A DNA stretch of 14,150 nt from Proteobacteria bacterium UBA664 (lineage in GTDB: Bacteria; Pseudomonadota; Gammaproteobacteria; UBA7966): the NCBI GenBank assembly GCA_002299125.1, contig DBNU01000081.1, positions 1 through 14,150 of the forward strand. The letters are read 5' to 3'. Below, one piece after another: positions 8,155 to 14,150 of this stretch (positions are counted from its first letter, which is position 1; the number at the start of each line of letters is the position of its first letter). The notes below the pieces were generated by a model. That model had not been told where the DNA came from and did not search any database. It saw only the letters and a list, made by a program, of their open reading frames with translations. A program made the position numbers and the translations under genes.

Positions 8155-8916
8155 ATGCACCTTAGCCCCCGTCCGAATTCCTTGCTCGCCATCGCCGGCC
8201 TCATGTTCGGCCTCGTTGCAAGTCTCGCGTCCTCCGCCGCGCCACCGTCGGCGGATGCGCTGGTGGCGGCGGCTGATGCCATCCGGTTTCCACAGGAGGC
8301 CTTTCAGGTGGATGTGAAGGTTGCGACCACCGGTGGCGAGAGCGCCATCGACGCGCGCAGCTACCGCATCCTGTCGAAGGGCAATAACCAGACCCTGGTG
8401 ATGACCACGGCCCCGGCCTCCGAGCGGGGCCAGATCCTGCTGATGAAGGACGACGATCTCTGGGTGTTCCTGCCCAAGGTCTCGCAGCCGGTGCGACTGC
8501 CGCTGTCGCAGAAGCTGACCGGCCAGGTGGCCAACGGCGACCTCGCGCGGGCGAATTTCGCCGGCGACTATGCTGCGAAGCACCTGCGCGAGGAGGCCGT
8601 CGACGGCCGAGCGCACCATGTGCTCGAACTCACGGCGGCACGCCGCGGGGTCACCTACCAGCGGGTGCTCTACTGGGTGGACGCGAAGAACAACCGCCCG
8701 CACAAGGCCGAGTTCTACACCGTGTCCGGTGCACTCTTGAAGACGGCGCGCTACGAGGACTTCCAGCAGGTCGAGGGCAAGGATCGTCCCATGCGGCTCA
8801 TCCTGACCGACGCCACCAAGGTGGGTGAGGTCTCGACCATGACCTACACCGGCATGAAGCGCCGGAGTCTGGATGACAAGATCTTCACCAAGCAGTACAT
8901 GAAGAAGCTGCAGTAG
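8155..8916 (+). CDS. Periplasmic outer-membrane lipoprotein-sorting (LolA-like) protein
   Basis: The product has 253 residues; GGGAG lies nine bases before the ATG. An N-terminal signal peptide (hydrophobic LLAIAGLMFGLVASLASSA, cut near residue 28) has no lipobox Cys, so the mature protein should be soluble in the periplasm. The body follows the LolA_like (Pfam 17131) pattern as I know it: RSYRILSKG near 69-76, APASERGQILLMKDDDLWVFLPK (86-108), the GDLARANFAGDY segment (128-139) in place of the usual GSDF-sy-DL, YWVDAKNNRPHKAEFY (173-188), LLKT and a closing DDKIFTKQYMK (240-250). These proteins have a LolA-type half-barrel fold that shields lipid chains and sit beside RND or ABC exporters and DUF1302 barrels. 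It lies between the ATPase and permease genes but on the opposite strand. The family is firm; the cargo is unknown. Confidence 0.9.
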   Translation: MHLSPRPNSLLAIAGLMFGLVASLASSAAPPSADALVAAADAIRFPQEAFQVDVKVATTGGESAIDARSYRILSKGNNQTLVMTTAPASERGQILLMKDDDLWVFLPKVSQPVRLPLSQKLTGQVANGDLARANFAGDYAAKHLREEAVDGRAHHVLELTAARRGVTYQRVLYWVDAKNNRPHKAEFYTVSGALLKTARYEDFQQVEGKDRPMRLILTDATKVGEVSTMTYTGMKRRSLDDKIFTKQYMKKLQ

Positions 8917-8938
8917 CAGTCTGCGATCAGCACCACAC

Positions 8939-8977
8939 CGTTCCGCGCAGGCGGCGCAGCCGAGCCGGCCCGGAACG
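8939..8977. terminator. Possible hairpin in convergent spacer
   Basis: CGTTCCG (8939-8945) and CGGAACG (8971-8977) can pair around a G+C-rich loop, between the stops of the LolA-like gene and the converging permease gene. There is no T-run, so it is at best a weak bidirectional terminator. Confidence 0.25.
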
Positions 8978-9019
8978 CTTCCGTCCGTCGGCGCTACGGG
9001 GCCTGACCGCGCCGCGACT

Positions 9020-10228
9020 TCAGATGTTGGCGCGCAGGGCCTCCACCACGGGGAGCCTGGAGGCCCGTCGCCCGGGCAGGAAGGCGGCCACCACACAGGC
9101 CAGCCAGCCGACCACGAAGGCCTGGACGAGCACCCCCGGAATCAGCGCCACGACGGCGTTGTAGCTCACATCCGAACCCGGTTGCGGCGGCATCGGTAGC
9201 TCGAGCGCCGTGATGCCGACGGCCGCCAGCGTGCCGAGCGCCAGCCCCACCAGGGCCCCGAAGGCACCGAGCAGCACGTATTCGAGCATGATGAGACGAA
9301 ACACCGCGCCGCGCCGCTGCCCGAGCGCGAGCAGCGTGCCGAATTCCCCGGTGCGTTCGAAAATGGCCATGTTCACGCTGTTGGCCACACTGAGCAGCAC
9401 CATGATGAGCACGATGAATTGCAGCACGCCAAACTGCTGCCGGTAGAGGGCCTCGGTCTTCTGGTAGAAGTCGGCAAGTTCGTGCCAGCGTTTGACCTCG
9501 TGTCCTGCGGGCAGGCTGGCCGCAAGGCGCGCAGCGATGGGCTCGGTGAGCGCGGTGTCGGCCAGCGACAGCACCACGACATGCGCACCGCTGCTCACCA
9601 GCAGTTCCTGGGCGGCAGCGAGCGGGATGCGGAGCGCGCGATCGTCGTAGTCGCGCGAGAAGCTCTGGAAGATCCCCACCACGCGGAATTCGAGGCTGTT
9701 CACCGCCCCGTCCGGGGTGGTGGCAATGAGTGTGAGCGGATCGCCCGGCGCGAGCTTGAGGAAGCGGGCTACGCCCTTGCCCAGCACCACGCCGTGGGCG
9801 TCGTCGTCCCTGAGGTGACGACCATCGACGATGGTGATGAAGCTGCCCAGACGCACCTCGCGATCCGGCTGCACGCCCTCCGCGAGCACCGGCAGATCGG
9901 CGCGGCCATTGTTGGCGAGGGCCGTGAAGCTCAGGCGGGTGAGCGTCTCGAGGACACCGGGCCAGCCCTCCGGCACCGCAGCGATGGCCGCTGGATCGGG
10001 CATGAGGTAGTCGAACGGTTCGCGCCGGCCGAGGGCCGCGTAGCCATCGCGGGCGATCTGCAGGTGGCCGAGTTGCGAGTGGATGGTGCCCTCACGCAAC
10101 TGGAAGAGCACGCCCTCGATGAAGCCACCGCCGAGGATGAGCCCGGTCACGCCGAAGATCACGGCGAACAGGGTGAGCAGGGTGCGGGTGCCCTGGCGGA
10201 AGAGATTGCGCAGTGCGAGTTTCAGCAT
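9020..10228 (-). CDS. ABC transporter permease, FtsX/LolC-E/MacB type
   Basis: The product has 402 residues and the four-helix layout of type VII ABC permeases. An N-terminal amphipathic stretch (LALRNLFRQGTRT) leads into helix 1 (about 17-40). A periplasmic MacB_PCD-like domain of roughly 230 residues follows. The FtsX domain then holds three helices, including IVLIMVLLSVANSVNMAIFERTGEFGTL, and the C-terminal PGRRASRLPVVEALRA typical of the family. The ERTGEFGTLLALGQRR segment is the cytoplasmic coupling region that contacts the ATPase. It lies 21 bases after the zinc-ribbon permease gene, on the same strand, with only a weak ribosome site, so it is likely co-transcribed and perhaps translated by re-initiation. 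The two permeases are clear paralogues and should form a heterodimer, as LolC and LolE do. Confidence 0.92.
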   Translation of the reverse strand: MLKLALRNLFRQGTRTLLTLFAVIFGVTGLILGGGFIEGVLFQLREGTIHSQLGHLQIARDGYAALGRREPFDYLMPDPAAIAAVPEGWPGVLETLTRLSFTALANNGRADLPVLAEGVQPDREVRLGSFITIVDGRHLRDDDAHGVVLGKGVARFLKLAPGDPLTLIATTPDGAVNSLEFRVVGIFQSFSRDYDDRALRIPLAAAQELLVSSGAHVVVLSLADTALTEPIAARLAASLPAGHEVKRWHELADFYQKTEALYRQQFGVLQFIVLIMVLLSVANSVNMAIFERTGEFGTLLALGQRRGAVFRLIMLEYVLLGAFGALVGLALGTLAAVGITALELPMPPQPGSDVSYNAVVALIPGVLVQAFVVGWLACVVAAFLPGRRASRLPVVEALRANI

Positions 10229-10249
10229 GGTGGGGCGGGTCCGACGCGC

Positions 10250-11992
10250 TCAGCGGCTGTGGCGCAGGGCGTTGACGATCTCCATGCGCGAGGCCTTCCA
10301 GGCCGGATAGACACTGGCCAGCAGGGTGGTGCCGAAGGCGAGCAGGAAGGTGGTGAGGCCGAGTTCCGGCGTGATGCGGATCTCGGCCGTGAAGCCCTCG
10401 TCCATGCCCGGGGCCGGTGGCATCGGGATGCCGACCCAGGAGATGAGTGCGCCCAGGGCAAAGCCGATGAGCACGCCCCCGCCGGCGCCGAGGAGGCCCA
10501 GCACGAGCCCCTCGGACAGGAACAGTTGCAGCACCTTGCGGCGTTTCAGGCCCACGGCCATGAGCGTGCCGATCTCCGAGGTGCGCTGCATCACCCCCAT
10601 CACCAGCACATTCGAGATCCCGAGCACGATGATGAGGCCGATGATGGTGCGCACGGCGTTCATCTGTTGCGAGAAGAGCTGCACGGTCTTGGTGTAGAAA
10701 TCGGCGAGCGTGTACCAGGGCGTGAACTGGAAACGGTCCAGGCGATCACCGAAGGCCACCCGCAACTGTGAGAGCACGGGATCGGTGAGCGCGGTGTCGT
10801 CGAGCAGCAGCACCCAGAGATGGGCACCCTCCACGTGCAGCAGGCCGCGCGCGTGATCGATGTGCATGCGCAGGGCGGTGTCGTTCCACACCTTGTTGGA
10901 GGTGTAGAAGAGGCCGCGCACCGTCACCTCCACCCCGTTCAACCCGCCGGCTGCGGTATTGGCCAGCAGCGTCACCTTGTCGCCGGGTTTCACGCCCAGC
11001 AGCTCGGCGAGGCCAAGACCGAAGATGGCGCCTTCGGTATCGCCGGGTGCGAGCGCCGTACCTTCGGCAATGCGGAAATCCACACTCAGGTCTTCCTCCA
11101 TGGCCGGGTCCACCGCATCGGCCAGAAAGGCCACGGAGTTGTCGCCGTGGCTCGCCAGCCCACCGAGGGTGAGGCGCGGTGCCAGCAGCTTCACTCCCGG
11201 GGCACCCTCCAGCACCGCCCGCTCCGGGGCGTCGGCGGGCAGGAGGTAGGCGAAGGGATCGGCCGCCCCATGTTCCAGGAAGCCAGGCCGGGTCACCTGT
11301 ACGTGCCCGAGGCGCCCCTGAATGGCGCTTTCGCGCATGGCCCAGAAGACCCACTCGACGAAGCCGCCGGCGAGCATGAGCGCGATCACGCCGAAGGCGA
11401 TGGCCCCGAGGGCGAGGGCGGTCCGATGCCCGTGGCGCATGAGGTTGCGGGCCGCGAGCAGGAGGTCGCTCGGCAACAGCCGCGAGAGCAGCGAGGGCTC
11501 GATGGCAGGGGCCGCCGCGACATGACTGCTGTCAGGGCCGGTCCAGATGGCGTCCCGGGCGACCCGCACGGCCTCGGCCTCGCGGCCTCGGTTGACGACG
11601 GGGGCGGCCGCGATACCGGTGCTCGGGTCGCCGGCCGTATCAGGGCCTGCGTGGCTGCTCGGCCCGGTCGCCGCCCTGATGTGATGCGAAAGGGGAGGGG
11701 CAGCACCGCTGCCTTGCAGCAGCGCGAGCGGTGAGGGGCCACCCGGCATGGTGGCCGTGAGATCGGGATCACCGAGCGGGATCCCCTCCGCCGCCTCGGC
11801 GGCACTCGCAAGGCTCAACTGCGGCCCGACGTCGGTAATGGTCTGATCGAAGATCTCTTGGTCGTCCTTCAGGGTGGCCAGCGCATTGAACACCGTTCCG
11901 CAGCCGGTACAGCGGAGCATGCCCATGGCCGTGCGCAGGTGGCCGGCCTGAACCTGGAAGATCTTCCGGCAGTTGGAGCACTGCGTGAACAT
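10250..11992 (-). CDS. Zinc-ribbon (MJ0042-type) fused to an FtsX/MacB-type ABC permease
   Basis: The product has 580 residues from the ATG at 11992, picked because GGGAGG lies seven bases upstream and the zinc-ribbon motif begins at once; the frame stays open upstream to 12226 but that stretch has no such support. Residues 1-38 match the MJ0042/zinc_ribbon_5 pattern: C5-x2-C8, a GHLR segment, then C28-x2-C31 and TVFNAL. Residues 40-165 are Ala/Pro/Gly-rich and likely disordered. The permease begins near 174 (LPSDLLLAARNLMRHGHRT): helix 1 about 193-216, periplasmic domain about 217-447, then three more helices (448-468, 495-520, 545-563) and the coupling segment QRTSEIGTLMAVGLKRR. The ribbon and linker should face the cytoplasm. 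Family members usually start at the helix-1 lead-in, so about 170 residues are extra. MJ0042 ribbons usually occur in DUF3426 proteins; fusion to a permease is unusual to my knowledge. Confidence 0.9.
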   Translation of the reverse strand: MFTQCSNCRKIFQVQAGHLRTAMGMLRCTGCGTVFNALATLKDDQEIFDQTITDVGPQLSLASAAEAAEGIPLGDPDLTATMPGGPSPLALLQGSGAAPPLSHHIRAATGPSSHAGPDTAGDPSTGIAAAPVVNRGREAEAVRVARDAIWTGPDSSHVAAAPAIEPSLLSRLLPSDLLLAARNLMRHGHRTALALGAIAFGVIALMLAGGFVEWVFWAMRESAIQGRLGHVQVTRPGFLEHGAADPFAYLLPADAPERAVLEGAPGVKLLAPRLTLGGLASHGDNSVAFLADAVDPAMEEDLSVDFRIAEGTALAPGDTEGAIFGLGLAELLGVKPGDKVTLLANTAAGGLNGVEVTVRGLFYTSNKVWNDTALRMHIDHARGLLHVEGAHLWVLLLDDTALTDPVLSQLRVAFGDRLDRFQFTPWYTLADFYTKTVQLFSQQMNAVRTIIGLIIVLGISNVLVMGVMQRTSEIGTLMAVGLKRRKVLQLFLSEGLVLGLLGAGGGVLIGFALGALISWVGIPMPPAPGMDEGFTAEIRITPELGLTTFLLAFGTTLLASVYPAWKASRMEIVNALRHSR

Positions 11993-12189
11993 CCCTGCGC
12001 CTCCCGTGGCGGTTGTGGTGGATCGGCGCTGAGACGTCGCGGCGATAACTCCGCAGTCAGCCCCCCGGACCCAAACCCGCAAGCTAGCAGGTCCACGGCC
12101 GCGCGGGGCGGTTGCGGGCCGCGAATGGCCCGCTGCGGTTGCCCCATTGTGGGTGCTCGATCGCCGTCTGCGGTTACAGAGCACGCCGG

Positions 12190-12206
12190 TGTCAAGCCGC
12201 TTTACA
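12190..12206 (+). promoter_or_regulatory. Operator-like dyad, site 1 (candidate enhancer-binding-protein site)
   Basis: TGTCAAGCCGCTTTACA is a near-perfect 17-bp palindrome (seven of eight pairs), 183 bp upstream of the -24 element. It shares 13 of 17 positions with site 2. Confidence 0.55.
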
Positions 12207-12297
12207 TGTGCATCGTGTTGTTTCACAAGGAAATCATGAAAAGCTGGCGGGCCTGGTGCCCGGGCGCGGGCCAGGGCGGTGGTGGCCTGGGTGGTCG

Positions 12298-12314
12298 CGT
12301 CAGCCAGCTTTACA
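12298..12314 (+). promoter_or_regulatory. Operator-like site 2 (candidate enhancer-binding-protein site)
   Basis: CGTCAGCCAGCTTTACA repeats site 1 in direct orientation exactly 108 bp downstream, about ten helical turns, so both would face the same side of the DNA. It ends 75 bp before the -24 element. A further partial match, GCCAGCTTT, lies inverted at 12240-12248. Confidence 0.55.
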
Positions 12315-12356
12315 ATCTGCCGTCCGCGGCACTCGGAGGCGCCCAGCCATCATCCA

Positions 12357-12369
12357 TAATCCATTGATA
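12357..12369 (-). promoter_or_regulatory. IHF-like site
   Basis: The minus strand reads TATCAATGGATTA, an exact fit to the IHF consensus WATCAANNNNTTR, in an A+T-rich patch next to a run of seven A. It lies between operator-like site 2 and the -24/-12 promoter, where IHF bends DNA in sigma-54 systems. Confidence 0.55.
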
Positions 12370-12388
12370 TACAGATAAAAAAACAGAT

Positions 12389-12404
12389 TGGCCCGCCGCC
12401 TGCA
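12389..12404 (+). promoter_or_regulatory. Sigma-54 (-24/-12) promoter of the PEP-CTERM gene
   Basis: TGGCCCGCCGCCTGCA matches TGGCACGNNNNTTGCW with correct GG-to-GC spacing and two mismatches (A5 to C, T12 to C). The predicted start of transcription is near 12415, giving a leader of about 60 bases. PEP-CTERM genes in exosortase organisms are known to come under the PrsK/PrsR sigma-54 pathway. Confidence 0.65.
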
Positions 12405-12408
12405 TAGT

Positions 12409-12439
12409 GGCTGGCGTGCCGGGGGCGACCCCGCCAGCC
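12409..12439 (+). promoter_or_regulatory. Inverted repeat at the start of the PEP-CTERM leader
   Basis: GGCTGGCG (12409-12416) and CGCCAGCC (12432-12439) are perfect 8-bp arms around a G/C-rich loop that can form a small inner stem. The predicted start of transcription falls inside the left arm, so it may act as a DNA operator or, if transcription starts slightly earlier, as a 5' stabilising hairpin. Confidence 0.45.
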
Positions 12440-12474
12440 CGCCTAACCGCAAATCACTTTTCAGGAGAGTCATC

Positions 12475-13548
12475 ATGTTCAAGAACGTTCTCGCCGCAGC
12501 CGTGGGTCTGGCGCTGTCCAATGCCGCCCTTGGTGCCGCCATCGACCCGGATGGCACCGGCTTCCAGACTGGTACCGTCGCCATCTCCGGCTTCGACTGG
12601 GCCCCCACCAGCTTCCTGGCCCGGGGCGGCCAGCAGGCCATCCGTAACTTCCTCGGTAACGCGGGAGTGCCGGATTTCCCGGAAGGGCGCACCACCTTCG
12701 ATCTCTTCACCCACGCCCGGGTTGCCGCGCTTCTCGGCCCGGGTGGCGCGGCCTTCACCCCCGCTGGTCTCAACAGCAACTACGAAATCACCATGATCAT
12801 GGGTTTCGGTGAGCGGGTGACCAACGTGGTGCAAAATATCCACGGTTCGGACACCGCCCTTGCCGCCTTCCAGACCACGCCGGGTGGTGTGCTCACCGAT
12901 GGCAGCCCGGCCTTCTTCGAGATGTACCTGTCCTCGGTCAACTCGAACGACCTCTCCGGCTCCGGCTTCAACGAAGCTACGGGCACGCTGCTGCTCCGCG
13001 CCAGCCTCATCTCCTCGTCTTCCTTCGGTACCTTCACCACCAACGCCCCGGCGCTCGATACCAATGGTCAGCCCATCTACGGTGACCTCGATCAGACCGT
13101 CGGTGACACCGTGGACGGCAGCCCCACCAACGACTGGCCCGGCGTGAATTCGGTCGCGGGCTCCGGTTCCCAGAGCACGCTCGTGTGGGGCAACTTCACC
13201 AACATCAACGAAGACTTCTGGAGGGTCCTGCCGGACACGCTCCAGGTCTCCTTCGCCAACATCTCGGTGGCCACGCCCTTCATCAGCGTCGATCCCTCCG
13301 ACTGCTTCAACCTGCCGGGTCAGTCCTGCACGGCGGATGCGCTCGCCGATGCCCGCCTCGGAGCCAATGGCCCGATCATCCCGAACGTTGGGGCCGTGAA
13401 CGGCCTGCTCACCGGTGGTTCCCCGGACTTCATCGCCCAGACCGACTTCAACTCGCCGGTCCGTGGTCAGATTCCGGAGCCGGGCACCCTCACCCTGCTG
13501 GGTCTGGGTCTGGTGGGTCTGGCGGCGCGTCGTCGCCAGACGGCCTGA
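12475..13548 (+). CDS. PEP-CTERM sorting domain-containing secreted protein
   Basis: The product has 357 residues from the ATG at 12475, which has AGGAGA close upstream; the open frame before it lacks a signal. A signal peptide (FKNVLAAAVGLALSNAALG, cut near residue 20-22) sends it across the inner membrane. The C-terminus (333-357) is a full PEP-CTERM sorting signal: PEPG, a hydrophobic helix LTLLGLGLVGLAA, then RRR and a short tail. Exosortase cuts such signals and releases the protein to the surface or the exopolysaccharide matrix. The mature part is acidic and rich in Gly, Ser, Thr and Asn, with a single Cys pair (DCFNLPGQSC) that may form a disulfide. I recognise no catalytic motif. The start of the mature region (DPDG...FDWAP) recalls flocculation-type PEP-CTERM proteins, but that is unverified memory. 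It is a single-gene unit with a sigma-54-type promoter and a strong terminator. Confidence 0.92.
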   Translation: MFKNVLAAAVGLALSNAALGAAIDPDGTGFQTGTVAISGFDWAPTSFLARGGQQAIRNFLGNAGVPDFPEGRTTFDLFTHARVAALLGPGGAAFTPAGLNSNYEITMIMGFGERVTNVVQNIHGSDTALAAFQTTPGGVLTDGSPAFFEMYLSSVNSNDLSGSGFNEATGTLLLRASLISSSSFGTFTTNAPALDTNGQPIYGDLDQTVGDTVDGSPTNDWPGVNSVAGSGSQSTLVWGNFTNINEDFWRVLPDTLQVSFANISVATPFISVDPSDCFNLPGQSCTADALADARLGANGPIIPNVGAVNGLLTGGSPDFIAQTDFNSPVRGQIPEPGTLTLLGLGLVGLAARRRQTA

Positions 13549-13581
13549 GTCCCACGCTGAAGGACTTCGACATGGTAGCAA

Positions 13582-13607
13582 GCGGCCGGTCTCCCCTGAC
13601 CGGCCGC
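13582..13607 (+). terminator. Perfect 10-bp stem hairpin after the PEP-CTERM gene
   Basis: GCGGCCGGTC (13582-13591) and GACCGGCCGC (13598-13607) pair perfectly around a 6-base loop, 34 bases after the stop. It has no T-run of its own but sits just before the terminator at 13617-13643. It may protect the 3' end of the mRNA or back up termination. Confidence 0.6.
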
Positions 13608-13616
13608 CCCTCTCAG

Positions 13617-13643
13617 GGCCCGGAGCGATCCGGGCCTTTTTTT
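13617..13643 (+). terminator. Rho-independent terminator
   Basis: GGCCCGGA and TCCGGGCC form a perfect 8-bp stem with a GCGA tetraloop, followed at once by seven T. This is the clearest intrinsic terminator in the window and ends the PEP-CTERM transcript. Confidence 0.92.
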
Positions 13644-13707
13644 GTCGCCGCGATGAATGGCTCTGGGCCGTCAACGTCCGGGCCGCTGGTCATCGTCGCG
13701 CCCCCCC

Positions 13708-13820
13708 GTCATCCCCGCGCAGGCGGGGATCCAGTCCTTGCCCAGCGACGATGCGCTCCGCCACCGAAGATCCTCGTCGCAGCCTGCCCCCGCGTTCCCT
13801 TGTCGGAGGCGGGGGATGAC
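13708..13820. repeat. dRS3-like inverted repeat element, copy 2
   Basis: The left arm starts GTCATCCCC and holds ATCCCCGCGCAGGCGGGGAT (13711-13730), a perfect 8-bp stem. The right arm ends GCGGGGGATGAC (13809-13820), the reverse complement of the left arm's beginning with one extra G, but its middle has diverged. Between them GCGACGA (13745-13751) and TCGTCGC (13774-13780) form another stem. It has the same plan as the element at 7924-8005. Confidence 0.75.
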
Positions 13821-13939
13821 GGCAAGTCAGCCATCGCAACGGGGGTTCCCGTTATCTGGCCACGTGCCCGCCTCTGGCGGTCGCGGTCTGCGCGAGCGAC
13901 TATTCCCGGAGCCCCTCAAGCCCTTCCCCCGAGGCCTCC

Positions 13940-14150
13940 ATGCGCAGGATCACCCCGGCCCAGATCGCAACCTTCCTTGGCCTCGCCCTGCTGGCCGTTG
14001 CAATTGGCATCCTGCTGGCCGTGCAGACGGTGGGGTGGCTGCCGCTCGGTGAGTATCGCGCCATCGCCGTGGTGTCGACGGCCCTCGTGGCCATCGATCT
14101 CTGCGCCATCCTGCTCTACCGGCTTTTCCTCGCCTGCTGCCCGCTGCGGG
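13940..14150 (+). CDS. N-terminus of a membrane protein, 3' end missing
   Basis: An ATG at 13940 with GAGG five bases upstream opens a frame of 70 codons that runs off the right edge. The peptide has two hydrophobic segments: about residues 10-29 (IATFLGLALLAVAIGILLAV) and about 40-66 (YRAIAVVSTALVAIDLCAILLYRLFLACC), joined by a short loop with a Trp-Leu-Pro turn. The few basic residues at the start suggest the N-terminus is cytoplasmic. Codon choice fits the neighbours. The family cannot be told from this fragment. Confidence 0.6.
   Translation, partial: MRRITPAQIATFLGLALLAVAIGILLAVQTVGWLPLGEYRAIAVVSTALVAIDLCAILLYRLFLACCPLR

Larger units (their letters stand above)
11993..12474. other. Divergent regulatory region, permease operon / PEP-CTERM gene
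   Basis: These 482 bases lie between divergent starts. The right half, toward the PEP-CTERM gene, holds two similar 17-bp sites, an IHF-like site, a -24/-12 promoter and a leader hairpin, each listed separately. The left half, next to the permease start, has a strong ribosome site but no convincing sigma-70 promoter that I can see. No gene appears real in it. Confidence 0.6.

Noticed and set aside
9419..11734. Two long plus-strand frames (9419-10771 and 10820-11734) opposite the permeases
   Set aside because: Both are antisense to clear FtsX-type proteins and show the His/Glu/Gly-rich composition of reversed high-G+C genes.
11993..12226. 78-codon upstream extension of the zinc-ribbon permease
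   Set aside because: The added residues are Arg/Thr/Ser-rich with no motif, whereas the ATG at 11992 has a strong ribosome site and begins the zinc ribbon as in other MJ0042 proteins.
12454..13674. 406-codon minus-strand frame opposite the PEP-CTERM gene
   Set aside because: It would run through the strong terminator and is antisense to a protein with a full signal peptide and sorting signal.

Overview
The window is about two-thirds G+C by eye. It looks like a chromosomal segment from a gamma- or betaproteobacterium that makes surface polysaccharide. The evidence is an error-prone DnaE2-type polymerase, a PEP-CTERM (exosortase-sorted) secreted protein behind a sigma-54-type promoter, a Gram-negative outer-membrane beta-barrel, and a LolCDE/MacB-like ABC system. 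I see no tRNA, rRNA, CRISPR array, transposase or phage gene.

Layout: (1) 1-3005, plus strand, the 3' nine-tenths or so of dnaE2, cut by the left edge. (2) 3102-4766, minus, a DUF1302-like outer-membrane barrel with an unusual acidic N-terminal segment carrying repeated V(D/E)(D/E)LFG motifs. (3) 4903-6935, plus, a translationally coupled ThiF/MoeB-like E1 enzyme and a nitroreductase-like protein. (4) 7009-7722, minus, an ABC ATPase with its own candidate promoter. (5) 7723-8154, a spacer with a dRS3-like inverted repeat element. (6) 8155-8916, plus, a periplasmic LolA-like protein. (7) 9020-11992, minus, two FtsX-type permease genes; the upstream one encodes a permease with an MJ0042-type zinc ribbon fused to its N-terminus. 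(8) 11993-12474, a regulatory region with two similar 17-bp operator-like sites, an IHF-like site, a -24/-12 promoter and a leader hairpin. (9) 12475-13548, plus, the PEP-CTERM protein, followed by a strong terminator. (10) A second dRS3-like element and the first 70 codons of a membrane protein cut by the right edge.

How they may work together: the barrel, the ATPase, the LolA-like carrier and the two permeases have the parts expected of a trans-envelope lipid or lipoprotein trafficking machine: ATPase and two FtsX subunits at the inner membrane, a LolA-fold carrier in the periplasm, and a barrel in the outer membrane. They are spread over four transcription units of mixed orientation rather than one operon. 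The cargo cannot be read from the sequence.

The most interesting items are the zinc-ribbon/permease fusion, the full enhancer-IHF-sigma-54 layout in front of the PEP-CTERM gene, the split ThiF/nitroreductase pair, and the LFG repeats on the outer-membrane protein. All calls are from reading the sequence; no database search was run.
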